Part shown: positions 35,361 to 47,434 of the stretch, piece by piece | Position numbering within the stretch: position 1 is the first letter of the stretch | How the letters are laid out: the number at the start of each line of letters is the position of its first letter | Source: Thinopyrum elongatum | Taxonomy: Eukaryota > Streptophyta > Magnoliopsida > Poales > Poaceae | DNA: 64,000 nt | Direction of reading: 5' to 3' | Assembly: GCA_011799875.1 (NCBI GenBank) | Contig: CM022301.1 | Span: 325,518,929-325,582,928 of the forward strand | Notes under the pieces: model-generated | Seen by the model: the letters and a program-made list of their open reading frames with translations, nothing else | The model's database searches: none | What the model was told of the DNA's origin: nothing | Position numbers and translations under genes: made by a program

Positions 35361-35474
35361 GCTAGCTCGTTGTACAGGCTCACTGCAGCTCTACTTGCGC
35401 TTGGGATGTTCCATGTACAAGTCCATGTTACAACTTGTTTGGATGTGCAGGCCTTGTGCTCCTTGCATCCCCCT
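35361..35474 (-). pseudogene. Duplicate of the 33534-33647 TnpA-like exon
   Basis: Same length (114 nt), same AG|...|GT borders and same end (SCSEPVQRAS against SCSVPVQRAS). Here an in-frame TAG interrupts after HPKRK. From 35475 to 36250 a G/C-rich block like that at 30.3-30.7 kb suggests its leader or promoter; no gene is called there. Confidence 0.6.
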
Positions 35475-36249
35475 CTGCATTTTTGACACGACGAATGGTT
35501 GATCAAATAAGAGGAATCGATCTTGCTGTTGTACCTGAGGACAGGTAACTACAAGGTTATACCGGTGTGCAGGATGTGTATCAGATCCCGTAGCGCCGTC
35601 ATGCTTCGCTAAAAAATGGTTTTGCTTGTTTCAGATGATATCTCTAGAAGAAATAAGAGTTAAAGTCAGAGTTGCATAGGCGTGTAAGCTAAGAGAGCAG
35701 TAAAAGGATATCCAAACATCGTCAGAACAGTGCACAAGGGAGTGATATGTGGATACCTTGGTCGGGCCAGCATTTGGGCATGCTCGCCTAGCTAGAGTGT
35801 GGGTCACTTCAGAGCCGTTGAGGGTGATGCGATGGCGTTGGCTGGCCGCGCACGGATGCAGATCTTGAGCGGCAGCGAAGCGCTACGATGCGGTGGACGA
35901 GACCGTTGGTGAAGCCCCAACGGCCTCGGGGGGTGGAGGTGCGATGATGTGCTCGGTGAAGTAGCCCCGGTGAGGTGGGAGACAGCGTTGGTGAAGTGCA
36001 CCTGATGCGGTGGAAGTCAGTGTCTATGAGGCACGTCGGTTGCGGCGGCCGACGTTGTCGGTGACCACCCGGTGCGGTGGACGAGGGCGTAGATGAGGTA
36101 GCTCTGGTGCGGTGGTGAAGCGCGACCGTCGTCTGCGTCGTGCGGCACAGAGGTGGGGAAAGAGACGAGACGAGGGGCGATTCGAACTTTGCTTGGGTTG
36201 GCGGCGAATTATGGATTTGAGCGCTCTGGGCGCGGAAGGGGACGGTGGA

Positions 36250-37425
36250 GAAGGGAGATTTTGCAGGGCTGGAATTGGGGCCGCTAGATATTTCAATCCG
36301 AAACATGGAAGCGCGAACTTTTTTTGTCGTCGTTCTTTTTTGGGGGGAGGGAGAGGGTGGGTGGCTGGCTGCTAGCGTCCGTACGACACATGCGACCACC
36401 ACGACACGACCCTGGTTTGCCTGGTGCGCCTACATTTGAGAATGCAAACGAATCTCCTTTCATTTGCAAACGAATCTATATGTATTACCATGCCCGCGTT
36501 TTCCTTGCAAATAATTAGTCATTCGAAACGAGATACTATAAATTAATTAATGAGGAGTTATTTGAATTAGAGTGTGTGTCACATAGCGATCTCCAATTCT
36601 AACGTGGATTTCGCATTTCACGGTATCCACGTTACTTTTTTAATACAAATTCATATGTATAAGATGAACACCATGGTAGTGAGAAAACTTTGGATGGATT
36701 CAAACATATGACCTACAAAATAGCACAACAATCGAGTCAATGTCAACTTTTCCAAACCTAGTATGGCACGAATTCGAAATAATTACGGAAGCCATATGCA
36801 TGGTCCTCAATTCAAATCTTACAATGTACACTAAATTGAAACGTCGATATTAAGTCTCGTACTATCTACATTCAAATGTTGTTTTTAGCCCCCCCCGGCA
36901 CACACGCTACATACTTCCTGTATCGATCAATCTTCCTCTCCTAACCACCTTAGAAAGCTATCGGTTTTTGACACACGCTCATTCTTTCTCTCCATGTTTC
37001 GATCTGTAACTCTCTCAACTACATAACCCCCTTTTTCCACTCTATTACCAAATGTATCTCTCTCACACACCCGCCATTGCACTTCATGCCGAGCTCTCTC
37101 TCTCTCTCCCTCCCACCCTCTCTCGCTAGATACATGCATTGCCAATCTAGTCCCCCCTCTCGTGCGCACGCACGCACATTGTCTATCTAGGTCACTCTCT
37201 CGAGACTATCTCACTCTTTCTTCCGCACGGCGGCCCACACTCGCTCAATCTCGCTCTCTTTATCTAAGTCTCGATTAACCTCGCTTTCTCTCACACACAA
37301 ATGATATATCTCCCTGTTCGGGCCTTGATCGACACACCCTATACTCTCTCACGCAGATTGTCTATCTAGGTCAGTCCATCCAAGCCGCCCCCACTCTTTC
37401 GACCTCATGGCGGGCCACGCTCGCT

Positions 37426-37495
<70 letters not shown>

Positions 37496-38755
37496 GTATG
37501 TCTCAATTGACCTCGCTCTTTCTCAGACACAAATGATATATCTCCATGTTTGAGCCCAATTCGACATATTCATATTGTATACTCTCTCACGCACATTATC
37601 TATCTAGGTCACTCTCTCCAAGCCATCTCACTCTTTCGATCGCATGACGACCCACACTCGCTCAATCTCTCTCCCTTTATCTATGTATCGATTGACGTTG
37701 CTTCCTCCCACGCACAAAATATATCTACATGTCTATGACTGGATCATCTCTCAAGCTCTATCTTACAGCCCTCACCCTTCCCAAAAGCTCAATCGGACAA
37801 TATCTCTCCAGAGCATATATATCTTTTCAACGAATGCCGGACCACACTCACTTTGTCTCTCTATCTATCCGTGTCTCGATTGACCTCGCTTTCTCACGCC
37901 GTATCTTCCACACATTGAAGCTACCTCTCCATCCCTCGCAGAGCCGGAGCTATTTACATTGCAAGGGGGACTCCAACCTTGGATTAATTTGTGAAGGCAT
38001 TTATTCCGGTGGGTTTAGATTATATTTTCATAGCATTCGGCCCACAACTACTCCAAACACCGTTGCAACCCCCGCACCTCCCCCAATTGATTTCCCTCTG
38101 GCTTGGTCACCGCTCTCTCGCACGTCCTTTCTCACCTTCCACGTCGCACCATGGTATTTTTGCAAAAAACTAAGTTGTTCTCTTTAATTATTAGAAATAA
38201 GCTACAAACTACACACCGATAGTCCACCTGTAATGGAACAAATTTTGACCCACAAATTAAAGTGCTACAAACTACACACCGAGGGGCCCACCTATCATGG
38301 AACAAATTTGGACCCATATATAAATTAAAAATGAAAAAGGACGAGGATCGAACATGTGACCAGGGCCTTCAAGCCGCACGTCAATAGGCAACATAGTAGC
38401 AACGTTTGTTGTACCCCCCCCCCTTTGTTGATATAATGTTTTTATATTACCACAACCTATTTAATGGATACCATGTTTTAATATTAATTTTAGTACATTA
38501 GTGGGACCGGCTCGTTAGCACGTACTATTTGCCTTCACTTACTGGTGGGTTCCATGTGTGCTCTCTCTCTCCCTCTCTCCTCCCCTTCTACGTTTAGACG
38601 CACGGGCAAACACGAAGAATGCGCAGGCGATGTTGCCGTTGACCATATCTGGACGCGTTCACAAGTTACGGCACCAGTTTCATGTACTAGTAGTATTATA
38701 CATGTAACAAGTTTAGGAACAAAAGTGACCGTGACGGACAAGTTAGGCTAGTTGT
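36250..38755. repeat. Internal duplication of CACTA-A, copy 1
   Basis: Bases from CAGGGCTGGAATT (about 36262) to about 38.75 kb match 40.76-44.86 kb in the same order: AATCTATATGTATTAC, CGTGGATTTC, the CTCTCTC-rich block, the GGAGCTA-type phrase, AACAAATTTGGACC and TACTGGTGGG. At 38202-38330 a 62-bp unit (GCTACAAACTACACACCGA) is tandemly doubled. No gene is supported here. Confidence 0.75.
37429..37502. repeat. Compound (TC)n(TA)n(TGTA)n microsatellite
   Basis: About 29 bases of TC repeat, about 26 of TA repeat, then five TGTA units, within a C/T-rich region. Confidence 0.95.
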
Positions 38756-39114
38756 AGTACTATTTATCTACTACTCCGTCATAATTAAATGCGTGGATAA
38801 ATAGATGTATCGCCTAGTGCTCGAACAAGGGGACTGGTCACGCCCTACAAGTATTTGGAATTGACTTCCCTAAAAAAATATTTGGAATTGACGTGGTATT
38901 TAATATGAAATGTTTGCGATGAGAAGGAATACATGTGTCTTGATGACGTTTTATATTTAATTTGATACGGCTCTAGCAGAACATTCAATCGATCAAACCA
39001 TAGATTTCATTCAGTCTGACTCCGACTTTACATTCATACGACGATCAAACTAAAATAAATGGAAATGATAAATCCCAAACGTTCGGATTTTAAGCATGGC
39101 AATCTGAATGTTTT

Positions 39115-39836
39115 TCATGGCAAATTTAGATTACGCGGCGGCGGCGGGGGCATCTTGCGGAGGGAAGCGGCTCCTCTGCCGTGCTCTGTGTGCCGTCGGG
39201 CCACTGACCGACGGCGACGGCGACGTCTTGCGCCGTTGTTGGCGTACTCCTGGACGTTGGCCCTAGCTTCAAGGAAGGCTAGAATGTTCTGGACTTCGGT
39301 CTCCAGGAGCGAGCCAACTGGCGGGAGGAGGCGACTGGCATTGGTGCAAGGAAGCGGTCGACGGCGGCGATCCATGCCGTTGAGGGGGCCACTGGCACCC
39401 GTGTGGGGACAGGCACTGGCAATGGCGCGGCAGAGACATTCATGTGCACGGGCACCGGCACGGGCGCGCGCATCAGTGCACGCGCAGGTGCTTGCGCTGG
39501 CAGGTGCACGGGCACCGACACGGGCGCGCGCGTCAGTGCACGCGCAGGCACATGCGCTGGTAGGTGCACAGGCGCATGAAAGTCGGCGAGGACATCATGG
39601 AACCCCGTGGCATCAAGCTCGGCGACAATGTGCGGCTCGCAGCCCATCAATGCCATGGGGATGGGCGCTGGCGCAGTCGGGGTGAAGGGAGCCGGAACGG
39701 GAGCGGGGACAGGCGCGACGTCTTCCCACAAGGCCAGTTCAAGCTCGTCCCAAAGCGCCTTATGTTCTTGAGACTCCGGCTGGGTGTCTTCCTCAGGAAA
39801 CTGGAAGACTAAGGGCAGACCATCGTGATGCGGCAT
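39115..39836 (-). pseudogene. Pro/Ala/Val-rich protein gene, probably frameshifted
   Basis: The frame from the ATG at 39836 (MPHHDGLPLVFQFPEED) gives 185 aa, ending at 39279. An acidic N-terminus (ALWDELELALWEDVAP) is followed by a Pro-Ala-Val repeat region. The last 30 residues look like noise, while the overlapping frame 39115-39375 reads sensibly (GSLLETEVQNILAFLEAR, then an Arg-rich tail), so a one-base shift near 39375 is likely. A TTTTAAAA box (39924-39932) and a C/T-rich leader precede the ATG at plausible promoter distances. Family not recognised. The transcription-like layout suggests a captured host gene. Confidence 0.4.
39443..39562 (-). repeat. 60-bp minisatellite, two copies, in frame
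   Basis: GTGCACGGGCACCG...GCTGG is repeated at exactly 60 bp, adding 20 codons (HLPAQAPARAL type) to the minus-strand frame. It also creates the GCGCGCG runs. From 39960 to 40759 no gene or element end is seen. Confidence 0.85.
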
Positions 39837-41294
39837 GGCGTACGGTTAGGTCAGGCTGGTTGGAGGTAGACGACAGGAGAATAGGAGAGGAAGAGAGAAG
39901 ATTGTAGCGATAGTGCGGGGGTGATTTTAAAATGCGGTGCCGGCGCCATTAAAAGTGGGGGCAGTTGGGACGAAGGTGGCAGCCGTGCCTGGTCAAAGGG
40001 CTCGCCTCCCGGTGAGCCTGCGCAGCGGCTGCTCGCACGCCTCCCGGTCAGCCGGCGCAGCGATCTGCTTGCACGCCTCCCGTCAACTCACACGCTTGCT
40101 CGGACGACACCTGCTGATGAGAAGCGGGACTCGTGGCAGCACGTAAATGCCCACGGTTTGAATAGTGAAAGCGTTTGCGTTAACGTGACAGGTCTTTGTT
40201 CCAAAATACCTTGGCTCTTCATTTGTGCAACTTTTCATAAGCAGCTTGTCTCAAATTGAACAAAAAAATTACGACAACATATTTGTGCCATATCACGAGA
40301 CCATGCTCAGTTTCATGAATTTCAGGTCACTTTTGGATTTTCTGAAATTTAAATTCCAGGATTCGAAACAATATCATAACCTGCATCATGCAATAAATTT
40401 TCAAGCGATACATCTTTACTGTTGTAGATGTTAATATTTCTTAAGAAAGAATTTGGTCAAACATTTTGCTTAGTTAGACTTCAGACAAGTTATATATGCA
40501 GAGTAAAAGGATAATCCATCCGTACCAGTGCATTGCCTGATATATTAACTCAAGTACTAGGCATGAACAACGGGGCTCAATTATGTGCTCATCCTGGTGT
40601 AGTACCCCTATTAGTACTAGGCAATGCAGTTGACGGGTGACCTTGGGTAGCGGCGACCGAGGGAATTGAACCATGCTCGGCACGGTAGGTAACGTTGTCT
40701 AGTTACTAAAGCATCCCTCCATTGTTCATCGGTAGTCATCATGGACCGGGGACATGAGGGGAATTTCCTAGGGCTGGAATTCTGGCTGCCAGATATTTTG
40801 ACTTGAAATGCGGAGGCTCGAGTGGTTGGGGTTGGCTAATGTGCGTACCACGCACGCCACCAGAAGGACACGAGCCCCGTTTTTTTTAGGATCAACACAA
40901 GCCCGGGTCTGGCTGATACGCCGTTGGGTGCTACCATTCGAGAATATGAAAGGAATCTTTTAAATTGCCGAATGAATCTATATGTATTACAATGCCCATA
41001 TTTTCCTTGCAAATTACTGGTCATTCCAAAAGGCATGGTAATTGATTTATGACGAGTTCTTGAATTAGAGTGAGTTTGTGATATAGTGATCTCAACGTGG
41101 ATTTCACATTTCATGGTATCCCCAGTAAGTTTTTCATTGCAAATTCAATTTTAAAAGACGAATGGTATGGTGGTGAGAAAACTTTGTATGTATCAAGCAA
41201 ATGACCACACACACACACGAATACAACAACAATCCAGTAAGTATAGTGCATCTATTTTTCCAAACCATGCATGTATGACACGAATTCAAAAATA

Positions 41295-41454
41295 CTCCCT
41301 CTGTTCCTAAATACTTGTCTTTTAGAGATTTCAACAAGTGACTACATACAGAGAAAAATGAGTGAATCTACACTCTAAAATATGTCTATATACGTCCGTA
41401 TGTGGCAGTCCATTTGAAATCTCTAAAAAGACTAATATTTAGGAACGAATGGAG
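41295..41454. mobile_element. Stowaway MITE, 160 bp
   Basis: CTCCCTCTGTTCCTAAATAC at the left pairs with the reverse of ATATTTAGGAACGAATGGAG at the right. TA flanks both ends (41293-41294 and 41455-41456). The interior (GAGATTTCAACAAGTGACTA) is as in the copy at 61256. Confidence 0.92.
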
Positions 41455-42139
41455 TAAAATGTAAGCCATGCATGGTCCTCAATTCAATATTTAAAATGAA
41501 CAGGAAACTGAAACATGAATATTAAGTCTACTTCATGTATCGATTGATGTTCATTTCTTTTTTATTAGAGCTATTGGTATCCGACACACGCGCGCTCATT
41601 ATTGCTCTTCACGTTTCGATCTCCATTTATGTCATTCCCGCCCTCACACTCTCAACAAATGTATTTCTCACACACAACCTCGTCGTGCCCTCCATGACAA
41701 ATGCTCCCTCTCTCTCTCTTTCTCAAGACACATGTGTTGCCTTTGTAAAACACCTTCACCGTGCACGCACACACAAAGTCTATCTAGGCCACTCTCTCGG
41801 TAACTATCTCCCTCCAGCCCTCACCACAGCTTCGCTGCACAATATCTCGGTGTATCGTCTTTAACATTCGAGTGTACGCTAGGCCACACTCCCTCGATCT
41901 CTCCCTCTATAAATGACTCGATTGACTAGCTTTTTCGCGTCGTCTCTCTCACACATAGACGCTCGCACTACACCTCTTGCATAGGCGGAGCTATGTAGAT
42001 TGTCGGGGGTTACCCCTCGACCTTAGATAAAATTGTGAAGCTCTGTTTAGGATTGTTTAGATTATATTTTTTGAACATTATATTTATCTCCACCCTCCCA
42101 AACACCGATTGGTTGTGCACCCCCCCTCCCCGGGAGAAT

Positions 42140-43060
42140 ATCAGGTGCCCCCATACCTTAGATGCTATATGCTGATACGAGTTCCTTGGAGCTTGTAGAT
42201 CTGAGATATAGCAGCTCACAGGATATCTTAATATTTTTATAGGAAACCTTAATGAGTTTGAGAATTGCACACAATTTGTACAAAAAACTACTCAGATGCC
42301 CTTGGATCCCATATCCAACAACCGCGGAGCTCGTATCATCGTAGCATCTAAGATGAAGGAGGACCTCATATTCTCCTGTATGTAAGAATATCATGTGCTA
42401 TCACACCTTAGATGCTTTGGTGATACAAGCTCTTCGGAGCCATTGGATCTGTGATACCACAACTCCTTGGTGGTTCGAATGTTTTTTTGCAGAAAAGCCC
42501 CCAAAGAGTTCGGCCACTGCTTACAAGCACAAAGACTGCTTAGATGCCATTGGATCTCACATCGAACAACCTCGAAGCTCGTATCACCGTAGCATCTAAG
42601 TTGCGAGAGCACCTGATGTTTTCTCGCATGGGAGAATATGAGGTGCTCCCGCACCGTAGATTCTATGGGGATACGAGTTCCCGGGAGATCTAACGGCTCA
42701 CAGTAGGAGGTTTGAATGTTTTTGCAATATAAGCCTCAAAGAGTTTGGGAATTGCGCAGAAAGTACAAGTACTACGCATGTGGCATCTGATCATAGATCA
42801 TACGACCTAGATGCTCGTATCACCGTAGCGGCTAATTAAGCTACTGGGAGCACCTAATATGAGCTACTGGGAGCCGTTGGATCCAAGATGCAGCGGCTCA
42901 CATGAGGCCTGAATGTTTTATTTGCAAAAAAACTTTGGAGAGTTTGGAAATTGCGCATAATTACAAAGACTACTCCCAAGCCATTGGATCTCAGATCCAA
43001 CGACGTAAAAACTCGTATCACCGTAGCATCTAATCTGCGGGGTGGATGTGATATTCTATG
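42140..43060. repeat. About four tandem foldback units of roughly 240 bp
   Basis: Each unit opens with CACCTTAGATGCT...GATACAAGCTC-like sequence and closes with its rough reverse, CTCGTATCACCGTAGCATCTAA (closing arms near 42340, 42585, 42820 and 43020). Between the arms lie AGCCATTGGATCT and AAAGAGTTTGG words. Each unit can fold on itself, and the units follow head to tail. Confidence 0.6.
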
Positions 43061-43187
43061 CCGCTGTCATTTTTGTTCCTAAACTTGCAAAATACATGTA
43101 ACTGGTGCCGTTACTTGTCTAACCGCGCAAAGTGTTTGTGCAAAAAAACCATCCTACACTGAAATATCGGAACAACACACAGGGGTC

Positions 43188-44545
43188 TGATGTCTACTAC
43201 ACAACCTTCTTCTTGTAGACTCATGTTGGGCCTCCAAGCGCAGAGTTTTGTAGGACAGTAGCAAATTTCCCTCAAGTGGATGACGTAAGGTTTATCAATC
43301 CGTGGGAGGCGTAGGATGAAGATGGTCTCTCTCAAACAACCCTGCAACCAAATAACAAAGAGTCTCTTGTGTCCCCAACACACCCAATACAATGGTAAAT
43401 TGTATAGGTGCACTAGTTCGGCGAGGAGATGGTGATACAAGTGTAATATGAATAGTAGATATAGGTTTTTTGTAATCTGAAAATATAAAAACAGCAAGGT
43501 AACTAGTAGTAAAAGTGAGCAAAAACGGTATTGCAATGCTTGGAAACAAGGCCTAGGGTTCATACTTTCACTAGTGCAAATTCTCTCAACAATGATAACA
43601 TAATTGGATCATATAACAATCCCTCAACATGCAACAAAGAATCACTCCAAAGTTTCTATCGGAGAACGTAGGACGAAAACGTGCATCAACCCCTATGCAT
43701 AGATTACCCCAATGTCACCTCGGGAATCCGCGAGTTGAGTGCCAAAACATACATCAAGTGAATCAATAGAACGCCCCATTGTCACCACAGATATCCCATC
43801 GCAAGACATACATCAAGTGTTCTCAAATCCAATACTCAATCCAACATAACGGAACCTCAAAGAGCAAAACTCAATTCATCACAAGAAGGTAGAGGGGGAG
43901 AAACATCATATGATCCAACTATAATAACAAAGCTCGCGATACATCAAGATCGTGCCAAATCAAGAACACGAGAGCGAGAGATCAAACACATAGCTACTGG
44001 TACATACCCTCAGCCCCGAGGGTGAACTACTCCCTCCTCGACATGGAGACCACCGGGATGATGAAGATGGCCACCGGTGATGATTCCCCCTTCCGGCAGG
44101 GTGCCGGAACAGGGTCCCGATTGGTTTTTCGTGGCTACAGAGGCTTGCGGCGGCGGAACTTTCGATCTAGTTTCTTTTCGGGGATTTTGGTATTTATAGG
44201 AATTTTTGGCGTCGGTCTCACGTCAATGGGGTCCACGAGGCAGCGACAAGCCGTGGGGGCACGCCCTGGGGGGGTGGACGCAACCCCTGGCTTGTGGCTT
44301 CCTCACGAAGCTTCTGGTCTAGCTCTTGTGCTTTGGGGGTCTCTTTTGGTCCATAAAAAATCACCGTAAATTTTCAGCCCATTCCGAGAAATTTTATTTC
44401 TGTACAAAAAACGACATCGTGGTAGTTCTACTGAAAACAACGTCAGTCCGGGTTAGTTCTAATCAAATCATACCAAAATCATATAAAATTGTTGTAAACA
44501 TGGCATGAATACTTCATAAATTATAGATATGTTAGAGACGTATCA
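43188..44545 (-). mobile_element. Solo LTR, same superfamily as 1792-9922
   Basis: It starts TGATGTCTACTAC and ends GAGACGTATCA on the plus strand, with GGGTC on both sides (43183-43187 and 44546-44550). It is colinear with the LTR at 1792 but lacks the 51-bp triplicate. No internal region is present. Confidence 0.93.
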
Positions 44546-44861
44546 GGGTCCCACTTGTCATTGATCAAATTTGGACCTAAAACTAACAAATCTGAAATAT
44601 GAGATTCGAACTGGCAACCTGGACTACAAAGCGTAAGTCGATAGCCTAAAACAGCAACGGTTGTTGGCTTTGTTGCATAACTTGATTTTATACAGTATTA
44701 CGTTGAGTAGAGTAGAGGGAGTGGCTCATCAACACGTGCATGACCGTTGACTTACTTACTGGTGGGTCCCATGTCTGCGATCTCTCTCTCCTCTCCATCG
44801 TCTAACCTTTAGACACACGGGCACACACAAAGAGCGGCGCGAGCTTGCCGTGGTGTTATTA

Positions 44862-45201
44862 TCTCTACTCCTATAAAAGACTCAGTTGGTGATGATGGTG
44901 TGTGTGGCATCCGTCATTTCTGACCATTAGATCTGCATCTAACGACTATGAGGTAAGTTGTGGCATTTTCGCAACAATAGCCCACTTCTCTGCTCCAATT
45001 TGCAGAAAACCCGTTATTATCTTATAAGCAACCACATCCCTCCCTCACCTCATCAAAACAGCCTGAGAAATATATTTTGAGTGAAAAGTAATATATTTTT
45101 AGTGGTATATATGTATATCAAAACAAGAGTGTTTTCTTTCAAGTTTGTGAACAAGTACTATTCTACTTTGGATCCATTGCAACGCACGGGCACATTGCTA
45201 G
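44862..45201 (+). mobile_element. Small non-autonomous Helitron, 340 bp
   Basis: 5' end TCTCTACTCCTATAAAAG directly after A (44861). 3' end CATTGCAACGCACGGGCAC, then ATTGCTAG, followed by T (45202). TC at the start, a G/C-rich 3' hairpin, CTAG at the end and insertion between A and T are the Helitron rules; there is no target duplication. No helicase or Rep coding is present. Confidence 0.85.
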
Positions 45202-45409
45202 TAACTAAAAAAATGCTTGGAAAATAGAAGAATCGCCTAGAACAAGAGACGTTGTGGCTGGTCGAGACGGAGCTAACCACACCTATCATCCGTGCCACGT
45301 TAGCATGATGAAGCTGTGTGGCTAGTGGGGTGTTTTCGACCGACTGGCTGGGTCCTGAGGTCGAACCATAGGTAGTATGTCTGATACAGTATATTTTTAC
45401 ACGCACATT

Positions 45410-45610
45410 ATCCTTCGTGCTGAGACGTGGCACACCCTGCCGCGCGGTTTCTGGGTCCTCCCGGGTGGTGCACGCATATTTTCTTCCTTGCCGAGACGTG
45501 GGACGCCCTACCGCGCGTTTTCCGAGTCCTCCTCGATCGTAGCGCCGAAGCAAGTAAATGAGTCATCAAATCACAAAAGCCCACCTTTCCCGCCGAGTAC
45601 ATCAGTGAAG
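45410..45610 (+). promoter_or_regulatory. Shared upstream module, copy 1 in CACTA-A
   Basis: TAGCGCCGAAGCAAGTAAAT, then ATCAAATCACAAAAGCCC and ACCTTTCC (45565-45590), about 410 bases before the ATG at 45999. A CCGCGCG/GACGTGG-type phrase is doubled just upstream (about 45422-45445 and 45489-45515). Confidence 0.5.
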
Positions 45611-45998
45611 CACGCTGGCTAGCTAGTTGGGCTAGTGCGACCGATTAGCTAGGCCGCCGCCACATTTGTTTTTTCACCCTTTTTTTCTCTCCTTGCCGGC
45701 AGGTAAATTTAAATATCCACCGCAGCCTTGCTCTGGTCTTTGGGTGCGGCAGGCGCAGCAGGATTTTTATTTTTTTGATTGACAGGAGCAGGCGCGGCAG
45801 CAATTAGTCATGATGACTCCGCCTGTAAAACCCACTGCTCCCTGATGTGAAAAGTCGTCGACTGGTGTTTTCCCATGGTGAAAACCAAAAGACTCACCCC
45901 ACTCCTCGGCTGGCTCCCTCTGCCTTCCCGTAGATTGCATTGCCTTTCAGCCGTTTCGCCCCCTTTGCTTCCTCACCCCATTGCTTCTACCTGGTTCC

Positions 45999-46702
45999 AT
46001 GGCGGCGCACCAGATCACGGAGTCTGAGATGAGGCGCCTGACACAGGAGCTCCAGGCCAAGGATGCGGAGCTCAGGGCCAAGGACGTGGAGCTCCGTGAG
46101 CTCAAGGAGGAGAGGAGTGCCATGTTCCTCCTTTATGTGCAGGAGTTCACGGAGCTTCAAAAGCGGCAGACGTCCACCACAAAGATGCTCGAGGCGTCGG
46201 CGGCGTTGCCGCAAAAAGCGGGAGATACGATAGGCGTTCAGGCGAGCCGGCTGGAGCACGAGCGGGCCGATCGCGACGAGGTCTAGGATCGCCTCAACCA
46301 CTTGGTGGACCATGTTGCCACACACGTGTTGCAGCTGCGCGATGCCTACCATCGTGCCAGCGCGACCATGCCGGCCGTCATGCTAAACCCGTTCGACCAC
46401 CCCGTCAACTTCAATGAGCTGCGGCTTCCTGACCTGGTCTCCTTCTTCACCTATATCTCCGAGGAGCTGAGCCGTCTCCGCGCGATGGTGGGGGCGAGCT
46501 GGACAAGGAGGGGTTGCAGGCTGCCATCGCCGTTGCCGCGCAAATTCTCTCAGGGCTTCGTCATCGGAATCCATTCGTGCCATTGGACATCGTCTTTGAC
46601 GAGCTGGCTCCCGTCGACCGGGAGCGGGCTCTGCGGGCGGAGGCACCCTGCATCACCAACGTCATGCACCTCGAGAAGCAGAGGGACTTTAGTGGTGTTT
46701 AG
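45999..46702 (+). pseudogene. Coiled-coil protein gene with one stop and one frameshift
   Basis: The ATG at 45999 (MAAHQITESEMRRLTQEL) opens a frame with a strong heptad region (LQAKDAELRAKDVELRELKE). A TAG at 46284-46286 replaces a residue between RDEV and DRLNHLVDHV. The same frame continues through NPFDHPVNFNELRLPDLV and EELSRLRAMVG. In the G run near 46490 the frame shifts by one base, after which ELDKEGLQAAIAVAAQIL ... LEKQRDFSGV ends at 46702. Repaired length would be about 234 residues in a single exon. I do not recognise the family. The absence of introns and the G/C-rich codon use differ from the downstream B3 loci. It probably represents a captured or retrocopied gene. Confidence 0.5.
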
Positions 46703-47434
46703 GCGTCCTCTGCATGGGCATGTCCATGTCTCGGCGCAACATGACCATTGGATCAAACTCAGACGGTGCAGACCAGTCACTGTAGCACAAAGCGTGTGGG
46801 TGTTTTTGGTTGCATTCTCATCTCAATATAGTTGTTCCCTCTTCGTGCATGCTCATCTTAGCACCCCTCTTCATGCATGCTCCTAGTGTATTTGTGTTAA
46901 CCTACTAGTGTGGACTCATGCACCCTTCATGCACTCTGCCAAACACCCAAAAGTGGGTCGAGAAGGGAACTTTTGCTCCCATCCCATGCACCCTTCATAC
47001 ACCCTGCCTAACACTGATTCGTGCTTCATATGGTTCATGTTCCGTGGAGTACTGTAGCACCGTACTCTCCGTGCGCTGTAGACCTAGTTCTGTTAACATT
47101 GATCTCACCGTTCATTGTCGACCGGACAGTAAAAAAAGGGGTATGTTACATTACTGTTCATATAGTTGACATGCGCACAACATCATTTGTTATTGTCATA
47201 TCTTACTACACTAGCAACAAGATTATGTAGTACTGACGTATGAACCACTGCACATGCCTAGTAGTAGGAGTACTGTGTAAGTTCAAGTGGCTGCCGTGTT
47301 TCGCACTCCTCCGTCGTAAGAGTGGAAATGCTTGCTGTAATCATTTTTTTCTTCAGAAAAAGTGGACACGCTCTACCGTGCGGATCCTCCTCGACGGTCG
47401 TCGGGAACCTTGCTACTTATTTTCGCCGACGTGT

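Larger units (their letters stand above)
40760..44861. repeat. Internal duplication of CACTA-A, copy 2
   Basis: Diverged copy of 36.25-38.75 kb, enlarged by a Stowaway MITE (41295-41454), a foldback repeat cluster (about 42140-43060) and a solo LTR (43188-44545). None of these is in copy 1, so they came after the duplication. Confidence 0.75.

Noticed and set aside
35809..36402. 197-aa minus-strand frame
   Set aside because: Low-complexity Pro/Ser/Thr/Arg reading of a G/C-rich block that looks like a promoter and leader; no domain.
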